DNA from: Acidimicrobiaceae bacterium
Lineage (GTDB): Bacteria; Actinomycetota; Acidimicrobiia; Acidimicrobiales; Poriferisodalaceae
DNA: 64,000 bases
Reading direction: 5' to 3'
Assembly: GCA_905182565.1 (NCBI GenBank)
Contig: CAJJCB010000024.1
Location: 62,001 to 126,000 of the forward strand
The notes below the pieces were generated by a model. The model was not told where the DNA came from. It was given only the letters and a program-made list of their open reading frames with translations, and ran no database searches. Positions 51,279 through 59,909 of the stretch are shown piece after piece. Position 1 is the stretch's first letter. Every line of letters begins with the position of its first letter. The position numbers were made by a program, and so were the translations under genes.

Positions 51279-52385
51279 GTGGATTTATCTGAGTCGGACT
51301 TGAACTTAACTTTGCCTCAACACAATGATCTGTGCGTGACATCGATCATGCCGGGTCTAATTGGACGTTGGTCAAACAATGTTATATCTGATGATGCAAT
51401 AGGTGCGAAAGCAGCAGTGGTTCTCGTTATTGATGGTTTGGGCTGGAATCAATTGCAGAGGTATGCGGATTCTGCTCCGTTTCTAGCTAGCGCTAATGGT
51501 AAAGCAATAACTACTGTTGCTCCAAGTACAACGGCTGCTGGCTTGACGTCAATCACCACAGGAGTAGCCCCAGGAGAGCATGGAATAATTGGTTATAGAG
51601 TGAGAACTCCTGAAGGATTATTAAATTGTTTGCGGTGGTCAGCAGGAGGTATCGATGCCTTAGCTGAAATACCGCCAGCTGAATTCCAGCCGGTAGAGCC
51701 ATTTCTGAACTCTTCGCCAACGGTGGTTACTCGAGCTGAATTTAAGAATACGGGTTTCACAGAAGCCCATTTGAGGAATGCTAAATTATCGGGTTGGTGG
51801 ACACCATTTACGATGATTACACAAGTCGAAAATGCCATTAAATTAGGCGAAAAACTTGTGTACGCTTATTACGACGGACTAGATAAAATTGCCCATGTTC
51901 ATGGAATGAATGAACACTATTTAGATGAGATTGCCTTTGTCGACCACCTAGTGCGAAGGCTAGTTGATTCACTTCCCGCAGATGTAACGCTGTTGGTTAC
52001 AGCGGATCATGGATTAGTTGAGGTGGGTAGTTCAGTAATTGAAATCGATCAGGATATCTTGCGTCTATGTACTTCAACCTCAGGTGAGGCAAGGTTTACC
52101 TGGTTGCATGCGCGACGGCAGGAGTCAAAGGCGTTACTCGCTGAGAGCGCGCGTTATAAAGATAATGCTTGGGTGGTGGATGTCGAAGAAGTGCTCGACG
52201 AAGGTTGGTTTGGACCCAAAGTGACGCCTGAAGCAAGAAATCGTTTAGGCGATGTCGCGTTGGTAGCTCGCGAGCCTGTTGCCTATATAGACCCAAGTTT
52301 GCCAGACGGGCCAGAGATGTTGGGTAGACATGGAAGTCTCACTGCTGAAGAAATGCTTGTTCCAATAATCGAATTCAACTGTTGA
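51279..52385 (+). CDS. Alkaline-phosphatase-superfamily phosphodiesterase
   Basis: This protein belongs to the type I phosphodiesterase/nucleotide pyrophosphatase group. The first metal Asp is in VLVIDGLGWNQ, the nucleophile Thr in APSTTAAGLTSITTG, and further metal ligands are in YYDGLDKIAHVHG, LLVTADHGLVEV and GRHGSLT. At 368 residues it is complete. It has no signal peptide, so it acts in the cytoplasm. The substrate is not determined. The GTG start lies 55 nt from the divergent Rrf2 start. Confidence 0.87.
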   Translation: MDLSESDLNLTLPQHNDLCVTSIMPGLIGRWSNNVISDDAIGAKAAVVLVIDGLGWNQLQRYADSAPFLASANGKAITTVAPSTTAAGLTSITTGVAPGEHGIIGYRVRTPEGLLNCLRWSAGGIDALAEIPPAEFQPVEPFLNSSPTVVTRAEFKNTGFTEAHLRNAKLSGWWTPFTMITQVENAIKLGEKLVYAYYDGLDKIAHVHGMNEHYLDEIAFVDHLVRRLVDSLPADVTLLVTADHGLVEVGSSVIEIDQDILRLCTSTSGEARFTWLHARRQESKALLAESARYKDNAWVVDVEEVLDEGWFGPKVTPEARNRLGDVALVAREPVAYIDPSLPDGPEMLGRHGSLTAEEMLVPIIEFNC

Positions 52386-52427
52386 TGTTCTACTCGCAGT
52401 GGTCAATTACGCCGGTAGTATTTTCTT

Positions 52428-52955
52428 ATGTCTGAGATGCAAGAAGATCAGTTAGAAAAGGCTGAGCTCATCGAGCCTGCAATCGTTGACCCTGGGCTAG
52501 CAGCTGCGGGTGAATTATTGGGAACCGCACCAGCAGTATCCGAACCAGCGAAAGTAATGCGGATCGGTGCGATGATTCGAACTCTATTAGATGAGGTGCG
52601 CCAAGCAGAGTTAGATGAGGCGAGCCGAGACCGAATGCGAGAGATTTACGAGCAATCTGTAAGTGAACTTTCGGGTGCGCTATCAACAGAATTGAGAGAA
52701 GAGCTCCAACGCTTGGCTCTTCCTTTTGACTCTGAAACTCCATCTGAGGCTGAGTTGCGCGTAGCCCAAGCTCAACTCGTGGGGTGGCTTGAAGGTCTTT
52801 TTCATGGTATTCAAGCAGCTGTAGCTGCTCAACAAATGATGGCACAAAGACAACTTCTAGAGATGAGGCAAGGGGCATTACCTGCAGGGTTAACGAATCC
52901 TGAAGATGTTGAGACTAAAGGTGCTGATAAGCATCCGGGAGGCGTCTATTTGTGA
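52428..52955 (+). CDS. bpa: Bacterial proteasome activator Bpa/PafE
   Basis: The core PAKVMRIGAMIRTLLDEVR, REELQRLALPF and AELRVAQAQLVGWLEGLFHG matches actinobacterial Bpa (PafE, Rv3780), which forms a ring and opens the 20S proteasome gate without ATP. The C-terminus ends GGVYL where mycobacterial Bpa ends GQYL, the motif that docks in the proteasome. The four-helix bundle spans about residues 40-155; both ends look disordered. It has 175 residues. Its presence predicts a 20S proteasome in this genome, though prcBA is not in the window. Confidence 0.92.
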   Translation: MSEMQEDQLEKAELIEPAIVDPGLAAAGELLGTAPAVSEPAKVMRIGAMIRTLLDEVRQAELDEASRDRMREIYEQSVSELSGALSTELREELQRLALPFDSETPSEAELRVAQAQLVGWLEGLFHGIQAAVAAQQMMAQRQLLEMRQGALPAGLTNPEDVETKGADKHPGGVYL

Positions 52956-53037
52956 TGAAAACGTTTGGCTCAAAGGTTCAAGTTTTGTTCGCTGAGCTGT
53001 ATGCTCTAACGGTTCAATAAATGAGGGCTTCTTAGAT

Positions 53038-53703
53038 ATGGCTATGACCTCAGATACTAAAGACTGCACTGCTCTCAGCGATGCTGAGATAGAGGAGATG
53101 GCGGATTTATTGTCCGATGAAACTCTTATCCTCGATATCGGTGAGATTTCTAAGCAAAGCCAGACTTGGGTGCTCTCTACGCAAGTGAGAGATGGCGACA
53201 AACTAGCTGCCTATGGATTTTGCACATTGGAACGTGTCGGGGGAGACCCAACCGTGCTGATTGGTTTAGCTGGAGTAGGCCGTTCAAGCGAGCGAGACAG
53301 CGCTTTGCGTTCCTTGATCGGAGAGCAGCTTCGTCGGGCAGTTCTCGCTTTTCCAGATGAAGATGTTTTGGTGGCAGCGCAGATGACTGATCCTGCAGCA
53401 TTCGGAGCTTTTAATTCCTTAGACAGGGTTGTCCCGCGACCCGGTTATGAGGCTAATGGCGAAGATCGGGCATGGGGAAAGCGATTAGCGAAGCGTTTTG
53501 ATGTACGCGGCGATTATAAAGCGAAAGAGTTTAAAGTTTGCGGAGAGGGAATCCCCTCGTTGGTCATAGACCATATTGCAGAGGATCCGGAAGACGCTGA
53601 ATTAGAACTTCGCGAACTGTTTAGCGGACACGATGCTAAGAACGGCGATGCTCTTTTGGTGTTCGGTTGGGCTACCCGCGAAGACTTAGCAAAACTGGTT
53701 TAG
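53038..53703 (+). CDS. Hypothetical protein, possible acetyltransferase-like fold
   Basis: This 221-residue soluble acidic protein follows bpa by 82 nt. The stretch AAYGFCTLERVGGDPTVLIGLAG resembles the central strands of GNAT enzymes, and a helix-rich part follows, but the acetyl-CoA loop (RxxGxG/A) is not clear. The C-terminal half (GIPSLVIDHIAED, DALLVFGWATREDLAKL) has no recognisable motif. No signal or membrane segment is present. I cannot name its function; position after bpa may be chance. Confidence 0.6.
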   Translation: MAMTSDTKDCTALSDAEIEEMADLLSDETLILDIGEISKQSQTWVLSTQVRDGDKLAAYGFCTLERVGGDPTVLIGLAGVGRSSERDSALRSLIGEQLRRAVLAFPDEDVLVAAQMTDPAAFGAFNSLDRVVPRPGYEANGEDRAWGKRLAKRFDVRGDYKAKEFKVCGEGIPSLVIDHIAEDPEDAELELRELFSGHDAKNGDALLVFGWATREDLAKLV

Positions 53704-53748
53704 TTCCCTAAAGCGATTTGTTAGAAGGTTCCGCAGGAGATTTTTCGT

Positions 53749-54366
53749 ATGGACTTCGAAGACCTAGTTCGTAGGCGAAAAATGACTCGGTCTTTCTCCG
53801 ACTTATTAGTAGACCAGAGCTTATTGAGTCACGTCTTAGATCAAGCGAGAAGAGTTCCCTCTGCGGGTAATAGTCAAGGGTTCGATTTCGTGGTGCTCCA
53901 AGGCGCAGAGACTAGTCATTACTGGGATGTCTCGCTACCCGCAGAGAAGCGAGAAAAGTTTAAATGGAAGTCATTGCTTAGAGCTCCAGTGGTAGTGACA
54001 ATTTGGGCTAATCCAGATGCGTACTTAGAGCGCTACTCCGAAGAAGATAAAGCTTCGACAGGGCTTGGAAAGTCTAGGGAAGCTTGGGCGACTGAATACT
54101 GGCTTGTTGACGGCGCTTTTAGCGCTATGGCCCTTCAATACGCTGCTATAAATGCGGGCCTTGGGGTTCTATTTTTTGGTATGTTCGATAAGGCCCCAGC
54201 TATAGCCAGGGCACTGAATGTACCCCCTGGCCGGGTGCCAGTCGGCACGGTTGCTATTGGATGGCCTAAAATATCGGACGAAGAGGATGGAAAAAGCGTA
54301 AATCGTGAGCGGAGACCATTAGATGCAGTCGGCCAAAACGGAATTGTTCACTTTGGCGGGTGGTAG
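53749..54366 (+). CDS. Nitroreductase-family FMN oxidoreductase
   Basis: The N-terminus RRRKMTRSFSD is the FMN-binding RRSxRxF-type motif, and RRVPSAGNSQGFDFVVL gives the next flavin contact. AINAGLGVLFFGMFD and PVGTVAIGWPK complete the fold. At 205 residues it is a single-domain nitroreductase. It may use NAD(P)H or F420H2 on a small aromatic or quinone substrate; this cannot be settled by sequence. ATG 53749 lies 45 nt after the preceding gene. Confidence 0.86.
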   Translation: MDFEDLVRRRKMTRSFSDLLVDQSLLSHVLDQARRVPSAGNSQGFDFVVLQGAETSHYWDVSLPAEKREKFKWKSLLRAPVVVTIWANPDAYLERYSEEDKASTGLGKSREAWATEYWLVDGAFSAMALQYAAINAGLGVLFFGMFDKAPAIARALNVPPGRVPVGTVAIGWPKISDEEDGKSVNRERRPLDAVGQNGIVHFGGW

Positions 54367-54475
54367 GAAGCAGATTGGCTCAAGGCTATTGACTTCGATT
54401 AGGTAGCGCTGGTCTATTTCGGCTACCGCATTTGTTTGATCATTTAGCTTTGTTCATATCCTTAGGTCCGACGGC

Positions 54476-54502
54476 AATAATTTGATATAGAAGCAAATTA
54501 TT
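54476..54502. promoter_or_regulatory. Nine-base-pair inverted repeat upstream of the unknown 347-residue gene
   Basis: AATAATTTG (54476-54484) and CAAATTATT (54494-54502) form a perfect inverted repeat with a 9-bp spacer. It ends 48 bp before the start at 54551 in a 184-bp gap. It may be an operator or an AT-rich hairpin; no T-run follows. Confidence 0.4.
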
Positions 54503-54550
54503 ACGGCGATTAAAAGTGTTGCTATAGCTAGTAGCTGCCACGATGTAGCT

Positions 54551-55594
54551 ATGAGGACAGTTCCTGAGTCGCATGAAAAAGACAATTCGGCATTAAGTGA
54601 TCTATTCCATCGTTACTTAACTGGCGTTTTGCTCACATTATTGTCTGAGGAGGATGAGGATTGCGCTGCTGAAGTAGTTCAGGCACTATTTAGACGACAG
54701 CACCACGAAAAATTTATACCTGGGCTTCATAAGCTGGGCCTAGCTCAAGAGCCACACGCAGTCGCATGCGCTAAGTATCACTATCTCTCGAATCATTTGG
54801 GTGGCGTATCTGTAGCATTTGTTGCTGAATCGGAAAAAAAAGCTTGGGTGAGGTATTTACCCCCTAGATGGATTTTTGATGGGACAGCTCTGGCTTCGAT
54901 CCCAACTAAAGTCGCACGGGCAATGTTGCATGGTTGGCATGGTCACAACGGAGTCTCATTAGAAAATCCGCGTCTCGGGTTCGTTTGCACTGGCCAGACT
55001 ATGGATGGATTTCCTGGTCTCGAGGGGTATTACATCGAAGAGGACTATGAATTAGATCCTGACCAGCGCCTCCGATTTCGCTTTGGCGAGCAATGCCCGC
55101 CTATTGACTACGCGTCGTTACCTCAACTTTCATCTGAGGAATGGCCAAGTGAGCGAATAGCGAAGGCATCTCGTAAATACTCGATGGAATACATCAGAAA
55201 TCTATTGCCAGTGTTGTCAGAGGTTCTGGGACCTCTCCAAGCCCAAGGAATTCTTTACCGAGCAGGTCGTCGAATTGGGATGCAGTTTTCTGCAGAGACT
55301 CAGAAAATGCTCGGAACTAACGACCCGATTAACATGTTGGCCAGTTTATTTAGCGCTCAAGGTGACAGAATCACGGTAGCGGGCACTCAGATACAACAGC
55401 ATGGCTGGCGACTTATGGCAGGCCTCGAAAAAGAGTGCGTTCCAGAGTGGATGGATGGCTTAGCTGGCCTTTGGGAAGGTTTAATTGCTGTGGCGGACTC
55501 GCGACGCCGGTTAGTTCTCAGCGATCGCATGGATCTGGGAGACAGCTCATTTACTTGGGATTTGCGGTATGCAGCAGAGCCAAAGCCGTTTTAA
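54551..55594 (+). CDS. Unknown protein, possibly V4R/ATC-hydrolase-like
   Basis: This 347-residue soluble protein has no family I can name with confidence. The C-terminal part (about residues 205-345) has a pattern that recalls V4R or ATC-hydrolase-like ligand-binding domains: EVLGPLQAQGILYRAGRRIG, then HGWRLMAGLEKECVPEW, WEGLIAVADSRRRLVLSDRM and a final strand. The N-terminal part is helical with several His and Trp. No metal motif is certain. The ATG at 54551 lacks a clear ribosome-binding site. It converges on the LLM oxidoreductase gene with a 4-nt overlap. Confidence 0.6.
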   Translation: MRTVPESHEKDNSALSDLFHRYLTGVLLTLLSEEDEDCAAEVVQALFRRQHHEKFIPGLHKLGLAQEPHAVACAKYHYLSNHLGGVSVAFVAESEKKAWVRYLPPRWIFDGTALASIPTKVARAMLHGWHGHNGVSLENPRLGFVCTGQTMDGFPGLEGYYIEEDYELDPDQRLRFRFGEQCPPIDYASLPQLSSEEWPSERIAKASRKYSMEYIRNLLPVLSEVLGPLQAQGILYRAGRRIGMQFSAETQKMLGTNDPINMLASLFSAQGDRITVAGTQIQQHGWRLMAGLEKECVPEWMDGLAGLWEGLIAVADSRRRLVLSDRMDLGDSSFTWDLRYAAEPKPF

Positions 55595-56478
55595 TGTGAG
55601 CCGTTAAACGTCGCTATAACTTCAGTGAGTTGATCTATGTACGTTAGCGTCTTGTCGGCAGACGGAAGATCAAAGTTCACCGGTGTGAAGACGAACTGAG
55701 TAACACCAGCTTTAGCGTATTGCTCTAACCTTTCCATCTTCGGTTGGCCCCAGATGTAAAGGCTTATAGGTATCGCTTTACCGTCTCTACCAGCTTGATC
55801 TGCTAAATTCGTAAATCGTTCGATTCCGCCTACGACATCAGGCTTACCGTCTGTGTTCATTATACCTACGTCAATTGGACACCATTCGTCTGCGTATTCG
55901 GCGGCATGTTGTATGCCTAAGGGTCCGGCGTTACCTAAGGCTATTGGAACAGTTCCATTAGTTGGTTTGGGGTATACCCAAGAACGGGAGTAGTTGTCCC
56001 AAACTCCATTAAATTCAGCTTCTTCATTACCCCACGCGACTCTGAGTGCTTGTACCCGTTCCCTCATAGCGCTATAGCGCTTAGCAAAAGGTAGATCGGG
56101 GCGGTGATTTTCTAGCTCTTCTTTGTTCCAACCTACCCCAATTCCCATAGTTACTCGACCGTCGGAAAGAGCGTCTGCCGTCGCGACGGTACAAGCTAGG
56201 TCGAGAACATCATGTTCCAAGAGTAAGCAAACTCCAGTAGCTAATTGAATTTTGGAAGTTACCGCTGCGGCGGTTGCGACTGAAACCCAAGGGTCCATCA
56301 TGTGGACGTAGGAACCTGGGAGTTGACCGCCATTAGGGTAGGGCGTTAATTGCTCAGTCGGTATATGGGAATGTTCAGGAAACCACACTGAATCGAAGTT
56401 TCTGTCCTCTAGCTCACGCGCTAAATCTCCCGGACGAATCCCATCAATATGATTGCCCGTTAAATATCCAAATCTCAT
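55591..56478 (-). CDS. LLM-class F420-dependent oxidoreductase
   Basis: This TIM-barrel luciferase-like enzyme begins MRFGYLTGN and has FDSVWFPEHSHIP, KIQLATGVCLLLEHD, LSDGRVTMGIGVGWNKEE and a C-terminal barrel end. It matches the group of Rv2161c-type F420 enzymes found widely in actinobacteria. It should use reduced or oxidised F420 on an unknown substrate. I chose ATG 56478, which gives the family N-terminus; TTG 56496 adds six residues. A small 3' overlap joins it with the convergent unknown gene. Confidence 0.86.
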   Translation of the reverse strand: MRFGYLTGNHIDGIRPGDLARELEDRNFDSVWFPEHSHIPTEQLTPYPNGGQLPGSYVHMMDPWVSVATAAAVTSKIQLATGVCLLLEHDVLDLACTVATADALSDGRVTMGIGVGWNKEELENHRPDLPFAKRYSAMRERVQALRVAWGNEEAEFNGVWDNYSRSWVYPKPTNGTVPIALGNAGPLGIQHAAEYADEWCPIDVGIMNTDGKPDVVGGIERFTNLADQAGRDGKAIPISLYIWGQPKMERLEQYAKAGVTQFVFTPVNFDLPSADKTLTYIDQLTEVIATFNGSH

Positions 56479-56518
56479 AATCGAACTATAGGCCAACTTT
56501 CTCTTCTATGGTTCCTAT

Positions 56519-57286
56519 ATGGATTTACGTTTAGATGGCAAAGTCGCATTAGTTACTGGTGGCTCAAAAGGCATTGGTCGCGAAATAGCGACTGCATATG
56601 CTGAGTCTGGAGCCAAGGTGATGATTACCTCACGCAAGGCAGATGCGTGTGAGCTTGCGGCCTCAGAAATAGGCAACGGATGCGAATGGTTTGCTTCAAA
56701 TGTAGGCTATGAAGACCAAGTGGAATCGCTAGTAGACCATACTTTGGACACATTCGGTGCCGTAGATATTTTAGTTAATAATGCCGGGGCTAACCCATAT
56801 GCAGGTCCAACTATCGATGTTGACGTCCCTCGTTGGAACAAGACTATTCAGGTTAATATGACGGCTCCGTTAGTTCTTACTCAGTTGTGTTGGAACAAAT
56901 ACATGAAAGAGAGCATGGGGGGTTGCTCTATTATCAACATCAGTTCGGTCGGGGGATTGACAACTAACGAGCAGCTGGGAGTCTATGACGTGGCGAAAGC
57001 CGGATTGATTCACTTAACGAAGCAGTTAGCAGCAGAACTGGGTCCTAAGGTACGAGTCAACTGCATAGCGCCAGGTTTAATAAAAACTGACTTTGCCAAG
57101 ATTCTGTGGGATGGAGAGCGAGGAGCAGAAGTGGCTGCAAGCTATCCAATGGGAAGGTTGGGAGAAACATCAGATATTGCTGGTTGCGCTACTTGGTTAG
57201 CGGCTGAGACTGGTAGCTGGATTACAGGGCAAACGATAGTTATGGACGGCGGGGGTCTGATTGCTTTCAAAAAGGATACTGAATGA
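56519..57286 (+). CDS. Short-chain dehydrogenase/reductase
   Basis: The NAD(P) loop is TGGSKGIGREIATAYAE (residues 14-30), followed by NNAGANPYAG, and the catalytic triad is Ser in INISSVGG and YDVAKAG (Tyr-x3-Lys). The C-terminal part GQTIVMDGGGLIAF is typical. At 255 residues it is a classical FabG-like SDR. Arg-rich coenzyme choice (TSRKADA) suggests NADP. Its stop overlaps menA by 4 nt (ATGA), so the two are co-translated, yet a role in menaquinone synthesis is not established. Confidence 0.88.
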   Translation: MDLRLDGKVALVTGGSKGIGREIATAYAESGAKVMITSRKADACELAASEIGNGCEWFASNVGYEDQVESLVDHTLDTFGAVDILVNNAGANPYAGPTIDVDVPRWNKTIQVNMTAPLVLTQLCWNKYMKESMGGCSIINISSVGGLTTNEQLGVYDVAKAGLIHLTKQLAAELGPKVRVNCIAPGLIKTDFAKILWDGERGAEVAASYPMGRLGETSDIAGCATWLAAETGSWITGQTIVMDGGGLIAFKKDTE

Positions 57287-58149
57287 ATACTTTTTCGAAG
57301 TGGCTAACCGGAGCGAGGCCTAAAACCTGGCCAGCTGCAATAGTGCCCGTAATTGTGGGAACGGCAGCTGCTGAAAGCGAGTTGATTTATTGGAGGGCGT
57401 TAGTTGCACTCGTAGTTTCTTTGTCTTTGCAGATTGGGGTAAATTTAGCGAATGATTACAGCGATGGGATAAGAGGAACAGACAAGGATCGCGTTGGCCC
57501 AATTCGCTTAGTAGCGTCGGGTTTAGCTTCGCCACGGGCAGTTATGTTAGGCGCCTTTGTTGCATTTGGAGTTGCCGCATTTAGCGGAGCAATAGTAGCC
57601 ATTGCTGTTTCCTACTGGTTAATTGCAGTGGGAGTTGCCGCTATAGCTGCGGCTTGGTTCTATACCGGCGGCTCTAAGCCTTATGGATATTTAGGTTTAG
57701 GTGAAGTTTTTGTTTTTGTTTTTTTCGGATTAGTTGCTTCATGTGGTTCGACGTTTCTTCAGGATGAGCGGATTACTGCTTTGGGGGTTGGTTGCTCCAT
57801 CCCGGTTGGCCTTTTTGCTGTTGCGTTGTTGATAACAAATAATTTACGTGATCGACCAGCAGACTTGCTCAGCAATAAGAAGACTCTTGCGGTTCGAATG
57901 GGGGATGGTCCAACAAGGGTCCTATATTGCATAGTGGTTAGCATCGCATTTGGCTTTTTGCTTTATTTGGCGTTACTGCGCCCTTGGGTGTTGCTGGGGC
58001 TGTTGGGAGTTCCGATAGCTGTTTCTCCAATAAAAACAGTGGCCAGAGGAGCAAAAGGACAAGAGCTGATAGCGGTACTTGGCGCAACAGGCAAGGTGCA
58101 GATGGTCACAGGTCTGGCGATGGCAGTTGGCTTAATAGTAGGAAAATAG
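57283..58149 (+). CDS. menA: 1,4-dihydroxy-2-naphthoate polyprenyltransferase
   Basis: MenA joins a polyprenyl chain to dihydroxynaphthoate in menaquinone synthesis. The protein has about eight TM segments (UbiA superfamily). The first Asp-rich motif is NDYSDGIRGTDKDRVGP, the second NNLRDRPADLLSNKKTLAVR, both diagnostic for MenA. It begins with a short SKWLTGARPKTWPAA, also typical. At 288 residues it is complete. It converges on menG, the next enzyme of the pathway, with a 6-nt gap. Confidence 0.93.
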   Translation: MNTFSKWLTGARPKTWPAAIVPVIVGTAAAESELIYWRALVALVVSLSLQIGVNLANDYSDGIRGTDKDRVGPIRLVASGLASPRAVMLGAFVAFGVAAFSGAIVAIAVSYWLIAVGVAAIAAAWFYTGGSKPYGYLGLGEVFVFVFFGLVASCGSTFLQDERITALGVGCSIPVGLFAVALLITNNLRDRPADLLSNKKTLAVRMGDGPTRVLYCIVVSIAFGFLLYLALLRPWVLLGLLGVPIAVSPIKTVARGAKGQELIAVLGATGKVQMVTGLAMAVGLIVGK

Positions 58150-58155
58150 CTGAAC

Positions 58156-58842
58156 TTAAAGGTCTCTTGTTGCGCTTATCATTTGTGTAATACCGCCGCT
58201 AAGTAACTGGCGCTTGGCATCGCTGAAGCCTGATTCTTTAAGCGACTGCATCATTTCATCAGGTGGGGGTAGATAGCTCACCGACTTTGGGAGGTATCTA
58301 TATGCAGATTTATCTGAAAGCGCTGAGCCGATTAACGGCACTATTTTTCCGAAATACAAACTATGGCCAGTCCTCAAAATTCTGCTCTTCGGTTGAGCTA
58401 CATCAAGAAGAGCTATTCGTCCTGCGGGCTTAACGACTCGACTTATCTCCTGAAAAAAAGAATCTAGATCGGTGAAGTTTCTCAAGGCGAATCCACAGGT
58501 AACGCCGTCAATGCTATTTTCAGAGAGAGGCAGGCATAAAACATCAGCGCGAACAAGTGGCGCTAATGTGCGAGAAGCTCCTAACATTCCTTGGCTAAAG
58601 TCAACGCCAATGGGAGACAAACCGGCAGCTAACAAGTCATTACACATATCGCCTGTGCCACAAGCAAGATCTAAAATTTTGGAACCTTTAGGTAGTGACA
58701 ACTCTCGTACTGTTTTGCGTCTCCACCTGACGTCTAGACGAAATGTCATTAGTCGATTTACTAAATCGTACCGAGGCGCAATACGGTCGAACATATCTTC
58801 TACGAGTGCCGCTTTGGCTTTCCCTTGGGGAAGCTTGTCCAT
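58156..58842 (-). CDS. menG: Demethylmenaquinone methyltransferase
   Basis: MenG (UbiE family) methylates demethylmenaquinone with SAM. Motifs are VEDMFDRIAPRYDLVNRLMT, DLACGTGDM for SAM, GVDFSQGMLG, GVTCGFALRNF and FGKIVPLIGSALS near the C-terminus. At 228 residues it is full length. It acts directly after MenA, encoded by the neighbouring convergent gene. The ATG at 58842 follows the MaoC gene by 15 nt on the same strand. Confidence 0.93.
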   Translation of the reverse strand: MDKLPQGKAKAALVEDMFDRIAPRYDLVNRLMTFRLDVRWRRKTVRELSLPKGSKILDLACGTGDMCNDLLAAGLSPIGVDFSQGMLGASRTLAPLVRADVLCLPLSENSIDGVTCGFALRNFTDLDSFFQEISRVVKPAGRIALLDVAQPKSRILRTGHSLYFGKIVPLIGSALSDKSAYRYLPKSVSYLPPPDEMMQSLKESGFSDAKRQLLSGGITQMISATRDL

Positions 58843-58857
58843 GGTGCTAGTCGACTC

Positions 58858-59316
58858 TCATGTGTAGACCCGGTAAATACATTCAGCTACACAGGCTGGT
58901 CTTTCTGAACCTTCTATTTCAAATATTAGTTCTACGATGTATTGGGCTCCGCCACTAAAGTCTTCCACTGCTTGTAACGTCGCTCCCATTCTTACTCGGG
59001 AGCCAACCGGAACTGGAGCTGTGAATCTGAGTTTATTTGCTCCATAGTTGACGCCCATCTTCACATCGCCGCCAATGACAAAAGCTTCTGACATGAGCAT
59101 CGGAGCGAGAGACAAAGTCAGGTAGCCGTGGGCAATGGTCATTCCGAAGGGGCCGGCCTTTGCCTTCTCTTCATCAAGGTGTATCCACTGATGGTCACCA
59201 GTCGCATCCGCAAATAATTGCACCTGGGCAGGAGTGATTGTGTGCCATTCGCTAAAGCCTATTTGTTCACCGATTCTTGACTTAAGGTCTTCGATTCCGT
59301 CTATCTGAGTCGTCAT
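58858..59316 (-). CDS. MaoC-family hydratase
   Basis: This 152-residue hot-dog-fold enzyme has the catalytic hydratase-2 motif in ATGDHQWIHLDEEKAKAGPF followed by TIAHGYLTLSL (Asp and His). The start is EWHTITPAQVQLFADATGD-like. It belongs with (R)-specific enoyl-CoA hydratases that act on acyl-CoA, such as in fatty-acid or PHA metabolism. The closely spaced menG downstream suggests joint transcription, but a functional link is not evident. Confidence 0.9.
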   Translation of the reverse strand: MTTQIDGIEDLKSRIGEQIGFSEWHTITPAQVQLFADATGDHQWIHLDEEKAKAGPFGMTIAHGYLTLSLAPMLMSEAFVIGGDVKMGVNYGANKLRFTAPVPVGSRVRMGATLQAVEDFSGGAQYIVELIFEIEGSERPACVAECIYRVYT

Positions 59317-59362
59317 AGTCTTAAGTCTATTGGTCTATTCGGGTTACCTAAACTTTAATGAC

Positions 59363-59764
59363 TCAACGGAACCAAATTTTTTTGTAGGAACGACTATGGG
59401 AATGAAATAGCAAAACTACCAGGACGATATCAAACATTAAACGGAGTATGAAACCCATGCCCATACTAAAGTTTATGCCTACCCAAAGAGTGGCAAGCAC
59501 AGAATAACACGCAGAGAACACGGCTAAGATATAGCCCCATTTTCGTTCGTTCGTAATACCGATGCCACCAGCTACAAAAGTTCCAGTGAGGAAAAGTGCG
59601 AATAGCGTTGCCACTCCGGAGCCAAATAAGTCAAGTGGAAGCTGACGGTAGTAGGCACTGCCGAATAGAACCATCCCCACAGCACGAAAATATGAGAGCA
59701 TAACTGCGCTGTATAGAGTTTGGGGTTGCGTTGGGTTTAACCATCGAAAATTTTGCGAACTCAC
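59363..59764 (-). CDS. Small four-helix membrane protein
   Basis: This 133-residue protein has four hydrophobic segments (about residues 15-33, 46-66, 74-93 and 101-120). The start appears to be GTG 59764. No family is recognised. The last residues SHSRSYKKIWFR are basic. It lies upstream of the MaoC gene on the same strand with a 46-nt gap, and downstream of rlmN by 145 nt. Confidence 0.6.
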   Translation of the reverse strand: MSSQNFRWLNPTQPQTLYSAVMLSYFRAVGMVLFGSAYYRQLPLDLFGSGVATLFALFLTGTFVAGGIGITNERKWGYILAVFSACYSVLATLWVGINFSMGMGFILRLMFDIVLVVLLFHSHSRSYKKIWFR

Positions 59765-59909
59765 AGAATTTGCCTCCGGAACCCATGCTAGCTAGATCAC
59801 TCGAAAGACCTATGTATTTTTAGATTCCTAGGCTTTAAGTCTTCTAACTTTTTAAATTCTTAATCTCATATGATTCGGTATAGCTGCCCGTTGACTTAGG
59901 AACTACTAA

